A stretch of DNA of 64,000 bases from UBA1858 sp963976865 (GCA_963976865.1 CAXBLY010000003.1:124001-188000); one strand, 5' to 3'. Counted from the first letter of the stretch, positions 51,048 through 60,386 are shown. A program made the numbers and translations. The notes: generated from the letters alone by a model not told the origin.

Positions 51048-52445
51048 GTGGGTATGAGTAGTGTCAGAAAGTTTTATGTGATTACTCTGTTATCTGTACT
51101 GTTGATCTGTATAAGTACAGGCGTTGCCAGAAGTGTTGAAGATTATCAAAACGCTAATACCGTTGTCAGCCTGGATAAAGATACTCGCCTGAATATTAAA
51201 TTAGGCCAAAGCCTGTTTGAGCGTACATGGGTGACAGCGCCTTCATCAACACATAATGCAGATGGGCTGGGTCCACTATACAATGCCAGGTCATGCTCTG
51301 CATGTCATCCTGATAACGGCCGGGCAGGCGTACCTTCAGGTTTTACAGGAAGTACAGGATTTTTGGTTCGTGTAGACATTCCGCCCCAGGATCAGAATGA
51401 TAAAAAACAATTACTGGAAAAGCGCATTAATAATGTGCCCGAGCCGGTATATGGCATTCAGTTGCAAAACTTTGCCATTCCCGGGCATCCATCAGAATAT
51501 CAGTTAACTGTAGAATATACGGAACATCCACTGACATTTGCAGACGGCAGTCTTATAAGACTGATCAAACCCGACTACCAGATTAACGAGTTGGGTTACG
51601 GTCCACTACATCCTCAGGCACGTTTCTCGTTACGCCTGGCGCCGCAAATTACTGGTCTTGGATTGCTGGAAGCAATTGACGAGCAGGATATACTTAAACA
51701 CGCTGATCCTGAAGATAAAGATGATGATGGAATTTCCGGTCGACCAAACTGGGTGTGGAGCCATAGTCAGTCTAAGGTGTCTTTGGGTCGTTTTGGTTAT
51801 AAGGCCGGGATGCCAAGTATTAATGAACAAGTCCAGCATGCATTTCTTAATGACATTGGTTTATCTGTGCCACTGTTTAACGATGCGAGCGGTGACTGCA
51901 CGGTCAAACAGGTGAAGTGTCAGTTGGCACCCAATGGGAACAGTCCAGAGTATGATCGGCTTGAAGCTGGTTACAAAGTTGTTGAGTTAGTCAATTTATA
52001 CATCACACATTTGTCACAGCCAGTTACACAAAAAATTGCAAGATCTAAATCTGAAGCCGGTGAAAAGCTTTTTAATGAGATTGGATGCCAGCGCTGCCAT
52101 ATTCCCCAATATATCACTGGCAATAAAACCCAGGCTAAAGAAAACCATCAGCGAAAAATTTTTCCGTATACCGATATGCTGTTACATGATATGGGTGAGG
52201 GCCTGGCGGATAACCGGCCAGAAGGGGATGCTACCGGCAGAGAATGGCGGACTGCACCTTTGTGGGGGATAGGATCTACTGTTAACAGCAAAGAGAAATA
52301 TTATTATCTGCACGATGGCCGTGCACGCAGCATAATGGAGGCGATACTATGGCATGGTGGCGAAGCACAATCACAGCGTGATTCAGTACTGGCGCTGGAT
52401 CAGACAGCACGTAAACAATTACTTACATTTCTTGAAGGTCTTTAA
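51048..52445 (+). CDS. Di-haem oxidoreductase (DUF1111/thiol oxidoreductase type)
   Basis: This 465-residue protein of the DHOR family has a signal sequence (residues 4-28). Haem sites are CSACHPDNGRAG near residue 83 and CQRCHIPQY near residue 346. LGLLEAIDEQDIL near residue 202 and WRTAPLWGIG near residue 404 are typical family stretches. The frame opens with GTG at 51048; an ATG two codons later is also plausible. It starts 6 bases after the previous gene, and its stop overlaps the next gene's ATG by one base, so the unit is translationally coupled. Function in the imelysin cluster is likely electron transfer tied to iron. Confidence 0.87.
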   Translation: MGMSSVRKFYVITLLSVLLICISTGVARSVEDYQNANTVVSLDKDTRLNIKLGQSLFERTWVTAPSSTHNADGLGPLYNARSCSACHPDNGRAGVPSGFTGSTGFLVRVDIPPQDQNDKKQLLEKRINNVPEPVYGIQLQNFAIPGHPSEYQLTVEYTEHPLTFADGSLIRLIKPDYQINELGYGPLHPQARFSLRLAPQITGLGLLEAIDEQDILKHADPEDKDDDGISGRPNWVWSHSQSKVSLGRFGYKAGMPSINEQVQHAFLNDIGLSVPLFNDASGDCTVKQVKCQLAPNGNSPEYDRLEAGYKVVELVNLYITHLSQPVTQKIARSKSEAGEKLFNEIGCQRCHIPQYITGNKTQAKENHQRKIFPYTDMLLHDMGEGLADNRPEGDATGREWRTAPLWGIGSTVNSKEKYYYLHDGRARSIMEAILWHGGEAQSQRDSVLALDQTARKQLLTFLEGL

Positions 52446-53470
52446 TGTTTAAAATTACTATACTAGCACTGGTTGTGGTGATGAGTTCCCAGTCACATGC
52501 TTATGATATGCATGTCATGATTGAGAAGCACTTGATACCGACTTACAGAAATCTGGCTGAACATACAAACAAGCTGAATATTACTGCCAGTAAATACTGT
52601 TCAAATCCGCGTGGTGTTGATCGGGAAACAATGCAACGTGTTGCCAATGAGTCTTTTCTGGCCTGGCAAAAAGCCCAGCATATTCGATTCGGGCCAGTAC
52701 TGGCATTTTCACGTGATCGACGTTTCGAGTTTTGGCCTGACAAGCGAGGAACGATCAGAAAACAGCTGTACAACTTATATAACAGCTCTGCATTAAGTGC
52801 TTCTGATTTTGATATAACTCAAAAGAGTGTAGCAATACAGGGCTTTAGTGCGCTTGAACAAATTCTTTACTCAAAGTCTGAAGATAATGATGCGCAGTGT
52901 CGATTGATCACAAAAATCACAGGTAATTTGCAGACAATGGCAAATGATATCCTTGCAGAATGGACATCAGGTTCAAGTTCATATGTTGAATTGTTCCTGA
53001 ATCCAGGACAGGATAATTATTTATATAGAAGTGAAGCAGAGCTGGCAGGAGAATTGATCAATGCTCTGTATACTCAATTGGAGATCATAATTACGAGGAA
53101 GCTTGATTTGCCACTCGGCTCTAGTATAGATGAAGCACGTGGCAAACGTTCTGAAGGCTGGCGTAGTCAGAGTGCACTGATGGCGATTTCAGAAAACCTT
53201 AATGCATGCCATGAATTCTATCGCTACTCGTTTGCTTCGCAACTCGTAGGCCAGCCATTGCATCAGGAAATTGAAATGGCTTTTGAGTCATCGCGAACAG
53301 CGCTTGGAAATATTGACGTTCCACTCTCGCAAGCCGTTGACAATGCTGAAAAACGCATTTTAGTTGTGCGTCTAAAAGAGCAATTATCACAGCTTAAAAA
53401 ACTGCTTGCCAGTGACCTGACAGACACACTTGAAATTTCATTAGGGTTTAATAGTCTAGATGGAGATTAG
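52445..53470 (+). CDS. Second imelysin-family protein, histidine of GxHxxE replaced
   Basis: This 341-residue exported helical protein has a signal peptide ending near SHA (residue 19). The imelysin-like motif region reads GFSALEQILYS near residues 136-146, so the histidine is serine while the glutamate remains. Related second imelysins in this type of cluster often have G-x-P-A-L-E, so the change is a subfamily trait rather than decay. It is encoded between the di-haem oxidoreductase gene (1-base overlap) and the DUF1513 gene (11-base overlap). It is probably a partner of the first imelysin and may bind a ligand other than a metal. Confidence 0.83.
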   Translation: MFKITILALVVVMSSQSHAYDMHVMIEKHLIPTYRNLAEHTNKLNITASKYCSNPRGVDRETMQRVANESFLAWQKAQHIRFGPVLAFSRDRRFEFWPDKRGTIRKQLYNLYNSSALSASDFDITQKSVAIQGFSALEQILYSKSEDNDAQCRLITKITGNLQTMANDILAEWTSGSSSYVELFLNPGQDNYLYRSEAELAGELINALYTQLEIIITRKLDLPLGSSIDEARGKRSEGWRSQSALMAISENLNACHEFYRYSFASQLVGQPLHQEIEMAFESSRTALGNIDVPLSQAVDNAEKRILVVRLKEQLSQLKKLLASDLTDTLEISLGFNSLDGD

Positions 53471-54563
53471 TCGAAGGCAATTTCTTGCGATGAGTTCCGG
53501 GTTGTTTTTCCTGGATGTCTCGTCTATTGCTGCTCACTCAGACACTCAAAGAATTCTGAGCTGCCGTAGTGACCATGAAGGTCGGCATTTTTTTAGCCAG
53601 ATTAACTATAAGAATAAAACAGAGGCTGATATTTTACTTCCGCAGCGAGGGCATGGCGTAAGTACGACGAGAGACGGGCGCCTGGCAGCGGTGTTTGCAC
53701 GCCGCCCGGGAGACTTTGTGTGGATTATTGATTTGGAAACCCAGCAGGTCATGCATAAAATTCATGCGCCGAATGAACGTCATTATTATGGTCATGGTGT
53801 GTTCACCGGTGATGGTGCAGCATTGTTATGTAGTGAGAATGCGTATGAAGAAGGAAAAGGTGTCATCGGTGTCTATGATGTACATGACAACTATAAAAGA
53901 GTCGCCGAATTTGAAAGTTACGGTGTAGGGCCGCACGAAATCAAGTTACTTCCCGATAGTAAAACGTTAGTGGTTGCGAATGGAGGAATAGACACGCATC
54001 CTGATTCACCCCGGGTAAAATTAAACCTCGATAGTATGCGTCCTAACCTGGCATATATTGATATTGCAAGTGGACGTCTGCTGCATAAACATGAGCTGGA
54101 ACCCGAGCTGCATCAACTTAGCATACGCCATATTGATATTTCTTCCAGCAACACTGTTGCAATTGCCATGCAATTTCAGGGAGCCGCCAACATTCATCCG
54201 CCTTTAATTGCAATTCAGCGTGATGATGAACCGATAAAATTGCTAACTGCGCCCGATGATGTTCAGACTCGCCTGCGAAATTACTGTGGCAGTGTCGTGT
54301 TGAGTGATGACGACAGCACGTTTTTAGTCTCTTCACCCCGGGCTGGCTTAACAACACTCTGGTCAGATGATGGTGTGTATTTAGGTGCGCATGGCCAGGC
54401 AGATGCTTGTGGTGTTGCCTGTCTGGTTGATGGCAGGGCCAGATTTCTAATCAGTGACGGTACTGGTGCTGTAACTGAACTCAGTCATGACCTCACATCA
54501 ACAGTTTATTACGCGTCTCAAAAGTGGCATTGGGATAATCATTTGTATATATCCCACAGCTAA
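53460..54563 (+). CDS. DUF1513 beta-propeller protein with Tat signal
   Basis: This 367-residue protein starts with a twin-arginine signal (ISRRQFLAMSSGLFFL), so it is exported folded, perhaps with a metal. The rest is a seven-bladed-propeller-like repeat sequence with segments such as HYYGHGVFTGDGAALLCSEN and GPHEIKLLPDSKTLVVANGG. DUF1513 proteins regularly accompany imelysin and di-haem oxidoreductase genes, but their activity is unknown. The ATG overlaps the end of the second imelysin gene by 11 bases. It is the last gene of the iron cluster. Confidence 0.85.
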   Translation: MEISRRQFLAMSSGLFFLDVSSIAAHSDTQRILSCRSDHEGRHFFSQINYKNKTEADILLPQRGHGVSTTRDGRLAAVFARRPGDFVWIIDLETQQVMHKIHAPNERHYYGHGVFTGDGAALLCSENAYEEGKGVIGVYDVHDNYKRVAEFESYGVGPHEIKLLPDSKTLVVANGGIDTHPDSPRVKLNLDSMRPNLAYIDIASGRLLHKHELEPELHQLSIRHIDISSSNTVAIAMQFQGAANIHPPLIAIQRDDEPIKLLTAPDDVQTRLRNYCGSVVLSDDDSTFLVSSPRAGLTTLWSDDGVYLGAHGQADACGVACLVDGRARFLISDGTGAVTELSHDLTSTVYYASQKWHWDNHLYISHS

Positions 54564-54648
54564 ATCACTGCAACTCAATAAGAATACTAAATATAGATAT
54601 AACCGTAAGTTATAAGTTAATTATTATGTTAATCCTGTGAAATAGGTT

Positions 54649-54689
54649 TTGTACAATATAGTTTTATACAATAAAGTATTGCACAATAC
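54649..54689. promoter_or_regulatory. Clustered short palindromes upstream of the coiled-coil gene
   Basis: TTGTACAA at 54649-54656 and GTATTG-CA-CAATAC at 54676-54689 lie within a run of TACAATA-like words. Together they look like a regulator site 50-90 bases before the start at 54739. The MarR protein encoded two genes on is a candidate ligand, by proximity only. Confidence 0.35.
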
Positions 54690-54738
54690 CAATATTATTG
54701 TTAGGCTGTATACACATTCAAACTTAAAGGAGCCACAC

Positions 54739-55371
54739 ATGTTTAGTCCAAACGTACAAAGCGACGTAAGACGATCAGTGGCAATGAAAAAATTTGAGTC
54801 CATACGTGACATCTGTATTGCACTAAATCAGGAAGCGCATAAGCAGAAATTCTTTGAACAGTCCACGGATGAGATTGTCGACAAAGCAAATAAATTCGTA
54901 GAGACATATGCTTATGAGAATGGATTATATTCACGCACAGTGCAGCCGCTCAAATGGAGCTTTTCTGTGACGGATGAAAAGCTGTTTGATGATGGGCTAA
55001 TAGAGCTGATTACAGACAAAAATCAAGGGTCCTGTTTTGGCTACGTTGAAGTGTCTGAGTCAAAAATAACAAATCCGGCATCGCGAGAAAGTATCGCACT
55101 GGCAGATGTGACGATTGATAACATACATGCTCATGAAGCCTGGGTAGCAAAACTCAGTCAGCAGATTGATGAATGGAAGTCTGAGCTGAAAAAATTACAC
55201 GAGCATGAGAAAGAAGATTTGGCAATAAAAATCAAATCACTGGAAAGTTTGTTGGAAAATGTTAAAAACAATTCAAAAAAAGTGTCAAAACAACTGATTA
55301 GTGAGATTGACCAACAGTGGAATGCTTTTCAGTCTAGTCTGGATAAACTGAAAAATTCATTCAATAAGTAA
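54739..55371 (+). CDS. Unknown coiled-coil protein, 210 residues
   Basis: This soluble protein is not recognised. The ATG at 54739 is preferred over the upstream in-frame start because AAAGGAG lies 7 bases before it. Residues 1-130 are mixed alpha/beta. Residues 135-208 form a strongly charged coiled coil (AKLSQQIDEWKSELKKLH and following heptads). There is no signal peptide or membrane helix. The MarR gene follows 67 bases later on the same strand. Confidence 0.6.
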   Translation: MFSPNVQSDVRRSVAMKKFESIRDICIALNQEAHKQKFFEQSTDEIVDKANKFVETYAYENGLYSRTVQPLKWSFSVTDEKLFDDGLIELITDKNQGSCFGYVEVSESKITNPASRESIALADVTIDNIHAHEAWVAKLSQQIDEWKSELKKLHEHEKEDLAIKIKSLESLLENVKNNSKKVSKQLISEIDQQWNAFQSSLDKLKNSFNK

Positions 55372-55401
55372 TCATGTAATTACTGGTTACCCTTGAATAT
55401 T

Positions 55402-55416
55402 CATGTCATAGACATG
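55402..55416. promoter_or_regulatory. Palindrome just upstream of the MarR gene
   Basis: CATGTC-ATA-GACATG is a perfect 6-base inverted repeat with a 3-base centre, 23 bases before the MarR start codon. Such a position is typical of autoregulation. Confidence 0.45.
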
Positions 55417-55438
55417 TGGCGTGTAGAGGTGACATATA

Positions 55439-55918
55439 ATGACGAAACGTGTTGAAATAGAAAAAGAGATCATCCAGTACTTTCGTGTTGTTTATCAGGC
55501 AATTCAAAAGCACTCCAGTCATGTTGAGAAGCATTATGGAGTCAGTGCATCTCAGCTCTGGGCTATGCGGGAGTTGAGTCTGCAGCCTGGATTGCGGGTA
55601 TCAGATGTTGCTGAAAAGTTAAGTATCAAGAAAGCGACAGCAAGCAATATGCTTGATAAAATACAAAACAAACAACTCATCGAACGTCAACGTGAAACAG
55701 AGGACCAGCGTGTCGTGAGAATACACTTGACCGATGAAGGGAAGCAGCTTCTTCTAAAGGCAGAGGTGCCTGCGCAAGGTGCTGTGCTTGGAGGGCTGGG
55801 GTTAATGGCAGAAAAAGATGTTGCGACATTGCATAAAGCGCTGGCAGAACTGATCGAAAATATGCTCCACTATGATTCTCATTCAGAGAATCAGCCTGTA
55901 GAAACTATTTCAAAATAA
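55439..55918 (+). CDS. MarR-family transcriptional regulator
   Basis: This 159-residue winged-helix protein has an N-terminal dimerisation helix (residues 5-35). The helix-turn-helix is around LRVSDVAEKLSIKKATASNMLDKI (part, residues 58-80). The wing is RQRETEDQRVVRIHLTDEG (residues 83-101), the most diagnostic MarR stretch, followed by C-terminal helices. No redox cysteine is present, so OhrR-type sensing is unlikely. An AGAGGTGACAT ribosome region precedes the ATG. A ferritin-like gene follows 25 bases later and is presumably its regulated partner. The ligand is unknown. Confidence 0.87.
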   Translation: MTKRVEIEKEIIQYFRVVYQAIQKHSSHVEKHYGVSASQLWAMRELSLQPGLRVSDVAEKLSIKKATASNMLDKIQNKQLIERQRETEDQRVVRIHLTDEGKQLLLKAEVPAQGAVLGGLGLMAEKDVATLHKALAELIENMLHYDSHSENQPVETISK

Positions 55919-55943
55919 TTACCCAACTATTAAGGAGTTTGTA

Positions 55944-56225
55944 ATGGCTAATGAAGGTTATCATGAATCTATAGAATCACTAACGCCTGAAACAATGGAC
56001 TATCACCGTGCAATTACCTCATTAATGGAGGAGCTGGAGGCGGTGGACTGGTATAATCAGCGTATAGATGCCTGTACAGACAAAGAACTGAAGGCCATTC
56101 TTATTCACAATCGAGATGAAGAAAAAGAACATGCCGCTATGGTGCTGGAGTGGATAAGACGTAAAGACAAGAAAATGGATGAAGAGCTTAGAGACTATCT
56201 GTTCAGTGATAAAAAATTCTCGTAG
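55944..56225 (+). CDS. Encapsulated-ferritin-type protein (EncFtn) without targeting peptide
   Basis: This 93-residue, two-helix protein is very like the encapsulin-associated ferritin-like proteins (for example that of Rhodospirillum rubrum). The ferroxidase residues are present: MEELEAVDWY at residues 28-37 (Glu30, Trp36) and NRDEEKEHAAM at 56-66 (Glu60, His63). These proteins form decamers and oxidise Fe(II) at subunit interfaces. The usual C-terminal extension with the encapsulin-docking peptide is missing; the protein ends YLFSDKKFS. No encapsulin gene lies next to it within this window. It may act free in the cytoplasm or load elsewhere. The gene follows the MarR gene with an AAGGAG ribosome site. 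Confidence 0.85.
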   Translation: MANEGYHESIESLTPETMDYHRAITSLMEELEAVDWYNQRIDACTDKELKAILIHNRDEEKEHAAMVLEWIRRKDKKMDEELRDYLFSDKKFS

Positions 56226-56237
56226 ATTTGAATGTCG

Positions 56238-56990
56238 CTAGCAGTCTTTTAGAGCATCCATCGCGCATTTGTACCCCTCCTTGATAAGGCTGGGGACCTG
56301 CTTTCGATCAAACATATTGTAGTCAGATAAATCAGGGGCAATGATAATATCTGCATCGATTTGTTGTAATTTGGATGCATTCTTTTGAGCAATATTCAGG
56401 GTATTCAACAGCACATCAAATATATTATTTGGTGCAACGCCCTTTATATTGGTTAAGTCGACACTGATAATTTTTTGGCAGCCAAATTCCTTAAGCGGCG
56501 AGATCGGGACATTTTCCAGGATTCCTCCATCGACGAGTACCATGTCATCGATCTCTATTGGTGTAAATATTCCAGGGATGCAGGTGCTGGCCATGACTGA
56601 GCTTGTAACATCCGTATCCTTGAGTACTATTTTCTCGCCTTTGATAAGTTCGCTGGCAACAATTGCCAGAGGAATATCAGCCTGATCAATCGTTTTATTG
56701 CCTACATGCTTCCTGATCAGCTTGCCAAGTCTTTGGTTGGACAGTAACCCTTTTTTAGATAAAGCGAGTCTTGAGATATCCAGCCATCCAATGTCTGAAA
56801 TAATGTTCTCAATATCAGAGGCTCTGTGTCCAAACGCATATAAGGCTGCTATTAAAGAGCCTATGCTGGTACCGGATATGCAGCTAACCTCAATGTTATG
56901 ACTTTCTATCGCTTTTAACACCCCAATATGAACTGCACCAAGTATGGCGCCTCCGCCCAGTGCCAGACCTAGTTTGCGCGAACTCTTCAT
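56238..56990 (-). CDS. Patatin-like phospholipase (RssA/NTE type)
   Basis: This 250-residue protein has the complete patatin catalytic set: the oxyanion-hole GGGAILGAVHIG at residues 12-23, nucleophile serine in SGTSIGSL near 41, and catalytic aspartate in VDGGILENVP near 153. The enzyme is probably a cytoplasmic or membrane-associated lipid acyl hydrolase. The size is that of the short RssA-type proteins. It is convergent with the ferritin-like gene (12 bases between stops) and divergent from the CorA-type gene. Confidence 0.87.
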   Translation of the reverse strand: MKSSRKLGLALGGGAILGAVHIGVLKAIESHNIEVSCISGTSIGSLIAALYAFGHRASDIENIISDIGWLDISRLALSKKGLLSNQRLGKLIRKHVGNKTIDQADIPLAIVASELIKGEKIVLKDTDVTSSVMASTCIPGIFTPIEIDDMVLVDGGILENVPISPLKEFGCQKIISVDLTNIKGVAPNNIFDVLLNTLNIAQKNASKLQQIDADIIIAPDLSDYNMFDRKQVPSLIKEGYKCAMDALKDC

Positions 56991-57177
56991 GTTTATGTTT
57001 TACATTTTTTGACTGGAAGTAATGATATATTAGCAGATGAAAAGTATTAGAATGATAATTAATGCAATGAGCAAAATATATCTGGATTTATGTTCTTTTG
57101 ATGTGATGCTGGCCAAGGTCACAAGAACAGCGTTTATGCAATTGCGTATTCAAACCATGTGTAAAAGGAATGTATAA

Positions 57178-58155
57178 ATGATTCGAGCAATCAGCTATAG
57201 AGTTGGAGGCGATGAAACTGTTGAAACAGATCCGGAGCTGGCTATATCTCAATGGCAGTCACAGGATAATCATGTTTTATGGCTGAATGTTCAGGGCAAA
57301 GAGGTTGAAGATACAAATATACTTAAGAAGCTATTTTCACCTAACAAGTTATCTGTTGCAGATAGTCTAAGAGATAGGCACCCGCCAAAGTATGAGATAT
57401 TCCCGGGTTACGAATATATTTTACTAAGAACCATACATTCCACGAAAAACGGAAAATCTCTAAAATTTGAACAGCTATCTGTCTTTGTTGGTAAAAGATT
57501 TATTGTCACACGCAGTATAAATGACACTGGTAATAAAGTTTTGTCAGACATATGGGAGGATTATAAAAATAATAAATTTGACTTTGCTCGTGCTGAAAAT
57601 AATATTTCATACAAGATTTTTCGTAAAGTGGCAGATGACTACATAAACTGCATTTTAGATATTGAAGATTCACTGGAGCTAATAGAAGATGCGTTAAATT
57701 CAGATGATAAAGACACTTATCTTCCGGACCTTACAACGTATAACACCTCGCTTCGAAAAATTGTGCGTAATCTGGAATACCTTGAAAAGGTTGCAGGTAA
57801 ATATTCTGCCAATGAGAAGCAGGGCAGTAATGATCAGTTAGCACATGAATTGATAGATGTTTATGAACAAGCAGAAAGAGGCTTGAGTTTATCAAGAATG
57901 TACCAGGGTCTTTGTAATGATCTGATCAATGCATATATTTCTATTACTTCGCATCGTGTTAATAAAATTGTGAAGCCACTTACAATAGTTACTGTGCTTT
58001 TTTTGCCGCTCAGTTTTATTGCGGGGCTTTATGGAATGAATTTTGAATTCATGCCTGAGCTTAAATTACATTACGGATATTTTTATGCCCTGGGTGTAAT
58101 GCTTGTTGTAGAGATTGTACTAATAATAATATTGAGAAAGCTTAAATGGTTTTGA
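57178..58155 (+). CDS. CorA-family metal-ion channel/transporter
   Basis: This 325-residue protein has a soluble N-terminal domain with a long stalk helix and two C-terminal membrane helices (residues 263-285 and 299-320). The selectivity motif GMN occurs in LYGMNFEFMPEL near residue 285. CorA and ZntB relatives carry Mg2+, Co2+, Ni2+ or Zn2+. The motif after GMN differs from the classic MPE form only in spacing, so Mg2+ transport is likely but not certain. An AAAGGAA ribosome site precedes the ATG. The stop overlaps the MscS gene by 10 bases, so the two are coupled. Confidence 0.88.
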   Translation: MIRAISYRVGGDETVETDPELAISQWQSQDNHVLWLNVQGKEVEDTNILKKLFSPNKLSVADSLRDRHPPKYEIFPGYEYILLRTIHSTKNGKSLKFEQLSVFVGKRFIVTRSINDTGNKVLSDIWEDYKNNKFDFARAENNISYKIFRKVADDYINCILDIEDSLELIEDALNSDDKDTYLPDLTTYNTSLRKIVRNLEYLEKVAGKYSANEKQGSNDQLAHELIDVYEQAERGLSLSRMYQGLCNDLINAYISITSHRVNKIVKPLTIVTVLFLPLSFIAGLYGMNFEFMPELKLHYGYFYALGVMLVVEIVLIIILRKLKWF

Positions 58156-60311
58156 TTCGAGTTGCATTTGTCGTACTGCTTTTATTGTTTAATGCCGCGC
58201 TGGCAAATAATCCACTATTATTCCCGGCAAATGACAAAGCTGAAACTGTTAATATTGTCCCAAATCCATTCACGTTGACGAATGGGTGGTGGCGCTATAT
58301 CGAGATATCAAATGAGGATCTGGATCAGCGCGCTTTAAATCTAAAAACGGTTATTAATAAATCCGTAGATGTGTTGCGTCCTGAGTTAAAGAAAGAGCTA
58401 TACAGCCTGGTACAACAGATTGATTTGACATTGAACGAGATAGTTGCACATGCAAGCGCAGCTAAACCGGATAATTCCATAGTTCATGTTGAAAAACTAT
58501 CTTATAGCGTAAGTGAGTTTCAATCATTGTTTGAAAATTATCATGAACTTAAGGCAAGTCGAGATCGAATACTTTTAGTTCAACGCAATGAAGCGGACGT
58601 GGCGGCGAAAGCTGAGCAAAAAGCAATTCAAACGTTTGTTGAATATCACGATATTAAAGATAATTCTGAGCGCAAACTAAAACTGGGTCTGACTATTATG
58701 GCAAACAGACTGAGTTGGTACTTATGGAAAATTCAGTCTCCTGAGCGCGAAAAAGAATCCGATATTTTGCTGGAAAAGCTTGAACAGCTTTTAGAAGAAA
58801 TTGATTATGCGTCAGTGAGAATAACTGCTGATGATCAGCAGTTAAATGCACTAGATGAACAAACTGAGAAACTGGACAGGCAAGTTAAACGTCTAAATGA
58901 TGAGGTGATTCTCGCCAGAGATTCTCATGCAAATGTAATTGGGCTGGATTTTTTGACCAGACTTACCGAGCAACTGCTTGAACAGGGTATTATTATTGCT
59001 GAAATTGAAAAACAAGACTATGTGTTGAAGCTTTCAATATTAAAATCAATAAAGTCTTTGATACTTCTGCAGCGTGATAATTCAGATATTGAAGATGATC
59101 CAATTGAAATTCTTGATGATAATATTCAGCTTCTTAAAAATTTAAAGACGCAAACTGAGCATTGGGTAGCCCAGACAACTAATGAAAGAACCTCTATCGA
59201 AGAACTACTCTCCAGTGGATTTGCAAAAGATGAGAATAAACAGGCAGGAAAACTCATTGATGACAGAATATCTGTCATAAAAGAAACCGTTCAGGCGCTA
59301 GCTGGGCTCGAGAAAACGACATTTAATCTCCAGCAGCTGACTTCATTGCTAGAGAAAAATTTGGGTAAATCCAAGGGCTGGATATTCAAATTAAGAACAA
59401 CAGGAATGTATCTGTTTGATCAGACTGGCGGAAAGATATGGGCGCTGTTGAATGCAAGGCTATTTGAATTAAGTGATGCTCCTGTTACGACCTGGGATAT
59501 TTTACGTGCAGTATTAATATTATTTGCAACGTTCTACGTAGCAAGATTTCTGCAAAAAAGTATTATAAAGTACAATACAAACTCAGAAGGAAAAATTCCA
59601 CCTGCCTTCTATACTCTTAGTCGTGTTGTTTTTTACACTTCGATTGTCCTGGGTATTTTTATTGCATTTTCATCAATAGGTATTAATTTTACCAATCTTG
59701 CAATTGTTGCAGGTGCGTTAAGTGTAGGCATTGGATTTGGATTACAGTCTATTGTAAATAATTTTGTGTCGGGAATTATCATTCTTTTTGAACATAACAT
59801 CAAAATCGGTGATTTTATTGAACTGGATACAGGTCTAAAAGGTACAGTCCGCGATATTAATGTCAGAAGTACCATTGTTAATACATTGGATAATCTGGAT
59901 ATCATTGTGCCAAATTCTGAACTGGTGACTGCCAAAGTGACTAACTATACGTTGAACGAGCCGATTGTCAGGATCCATGTTCCTTTTGGTGTTGCCTACG
60001 GAACAGATAAGGAACTCGTCAGGCGAGTAGTACTTGAGGCATCAAAGAAAGTTGATATCTCATATGACGATGGTGTTAACAGGCGTACACAAGTATGGTT
60101 AGTTGGGTTTGGAGATAGCAGTCTTAATTTTGAACTTGTAGTCTGGCTAAATCCGAAGTTGGGTAGAGCAGCCCCTGGTTCCTGGAAAGCAATCTACACC
60201 TGGGAGATAGAAACCGCGCTTAAAGAACACAATATTGAAATACCTTTCCCGCAACGAGATTTGCATATAAAAAGTGGATTGAAAGAAGCTATTAAGCCTG
60301 AAGCAATATAA
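58146..60311 (+). CDS. Large MscS-family mechanosensitive channel with periplasmic coiled-coil domain
   Basis: This 721-residue protein has a signal peptide (residues 1-20) and a long helical, coiled-coil-rich extracytoplasmic region to about 420. Membrane helices near 450-475, 490-515 and 525-560 follow. The pore helix carries GALSVGIGFGLQSIVNNFVSGI (part) near residue 525, followed by the MscS beta domain (NSELVTAKVTNYTL) and the C-terminal domain ending FPQRDLHIK. It releases solutes on hypo-osmotic shock. Coupling to a CorA gene is unusual and may reflect ion and osmotic balance. Confidence 0.87.
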   Translation: MVLIRVAFVVLLLLFNAALANNPLLFPANDKAETVNIVPNPFTLTNGWWRYIEISNEDLDQRALNLKTVINKSVDVLRPELKKELYSLVQQIDLTLNEIVAHASAAKPDNSIVHVEKLSYSVSEFQSLFENYHELKASRDRILLVQRNEADVAAKAEQKAIQTFVEYHDIKDNSERKLKLGLTIMANRLSWYLWKIQSPEREKESDILLEKLEQLLEEIDYASVRITADDQQLNALDEQTEKLDRQVKRLNDEVILARDSHANVIGLDFLTRLTEQLLEQGIIIAEIEKQDYVLKLSILKSIKSLILLQRDNSDIEDDPIEILDDNIQLLKNLKTQTEHWVAQTTNERTSIEELLSSGFAKDENKQAGKLIDDRISVIKETVQALAGLEKTTFNLQQLTSLLEKNLGKSKGWIFKLRTTGMYLFDQTGGKIWALLNARLFELSDAPVTTWDILRAVLILFATFYVARFLQKSIIKYNTNSEGKIPPAFYTLSRVVFYTSIVLGIFIAFSSIGINFTNLAIVAGALSVGIGFGLQSIVNNFVSGIIILFEHNIKIGDFIELDTGLKGTVRDINVRSTIVNTLDNLDIIVPNSELVTAKVTNYTLNEPIVRIHVPFGVAYGTDKELVRRVVLEASKKVDISYDDGVNRRTQVWLVGFGDSSLNFELVVWLNPKLGRAAPGSWKAIYTWEIETALKEHNIEIPFPQRDLHIKSGLKEAIKPEAI

Positions 60312-60350
60312 AAGAATCTTCTGCCAGTTATATACTGCATATATCAACTG

Positions 60351-60386
60351 CAAGTATCTGGAAATTATAAAGATTCCAGATACTTG
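60351..60386. terminator. 13-base perfect hairpin between convergent mscS genes
   Basis: The arms 60351-60363 and 60374-60386 are perfectly complementary with a 10-base loop. They lie between two convergent mechanosensitive-channel genes. The flanks are AT-rich but there is no long T-run, so it may act in both directions as a weak terminator or RNA-stabilising stem. Confidence 0.65.

Noticed and set aside
52445..53470. Second imelysin as a decaying pseudogene because the motif histidine is missing
   Set aside because: The frame is intact, tightly coupled to both neighbours, and loss of this histidine is a trait of this cluster-associated subfamily.
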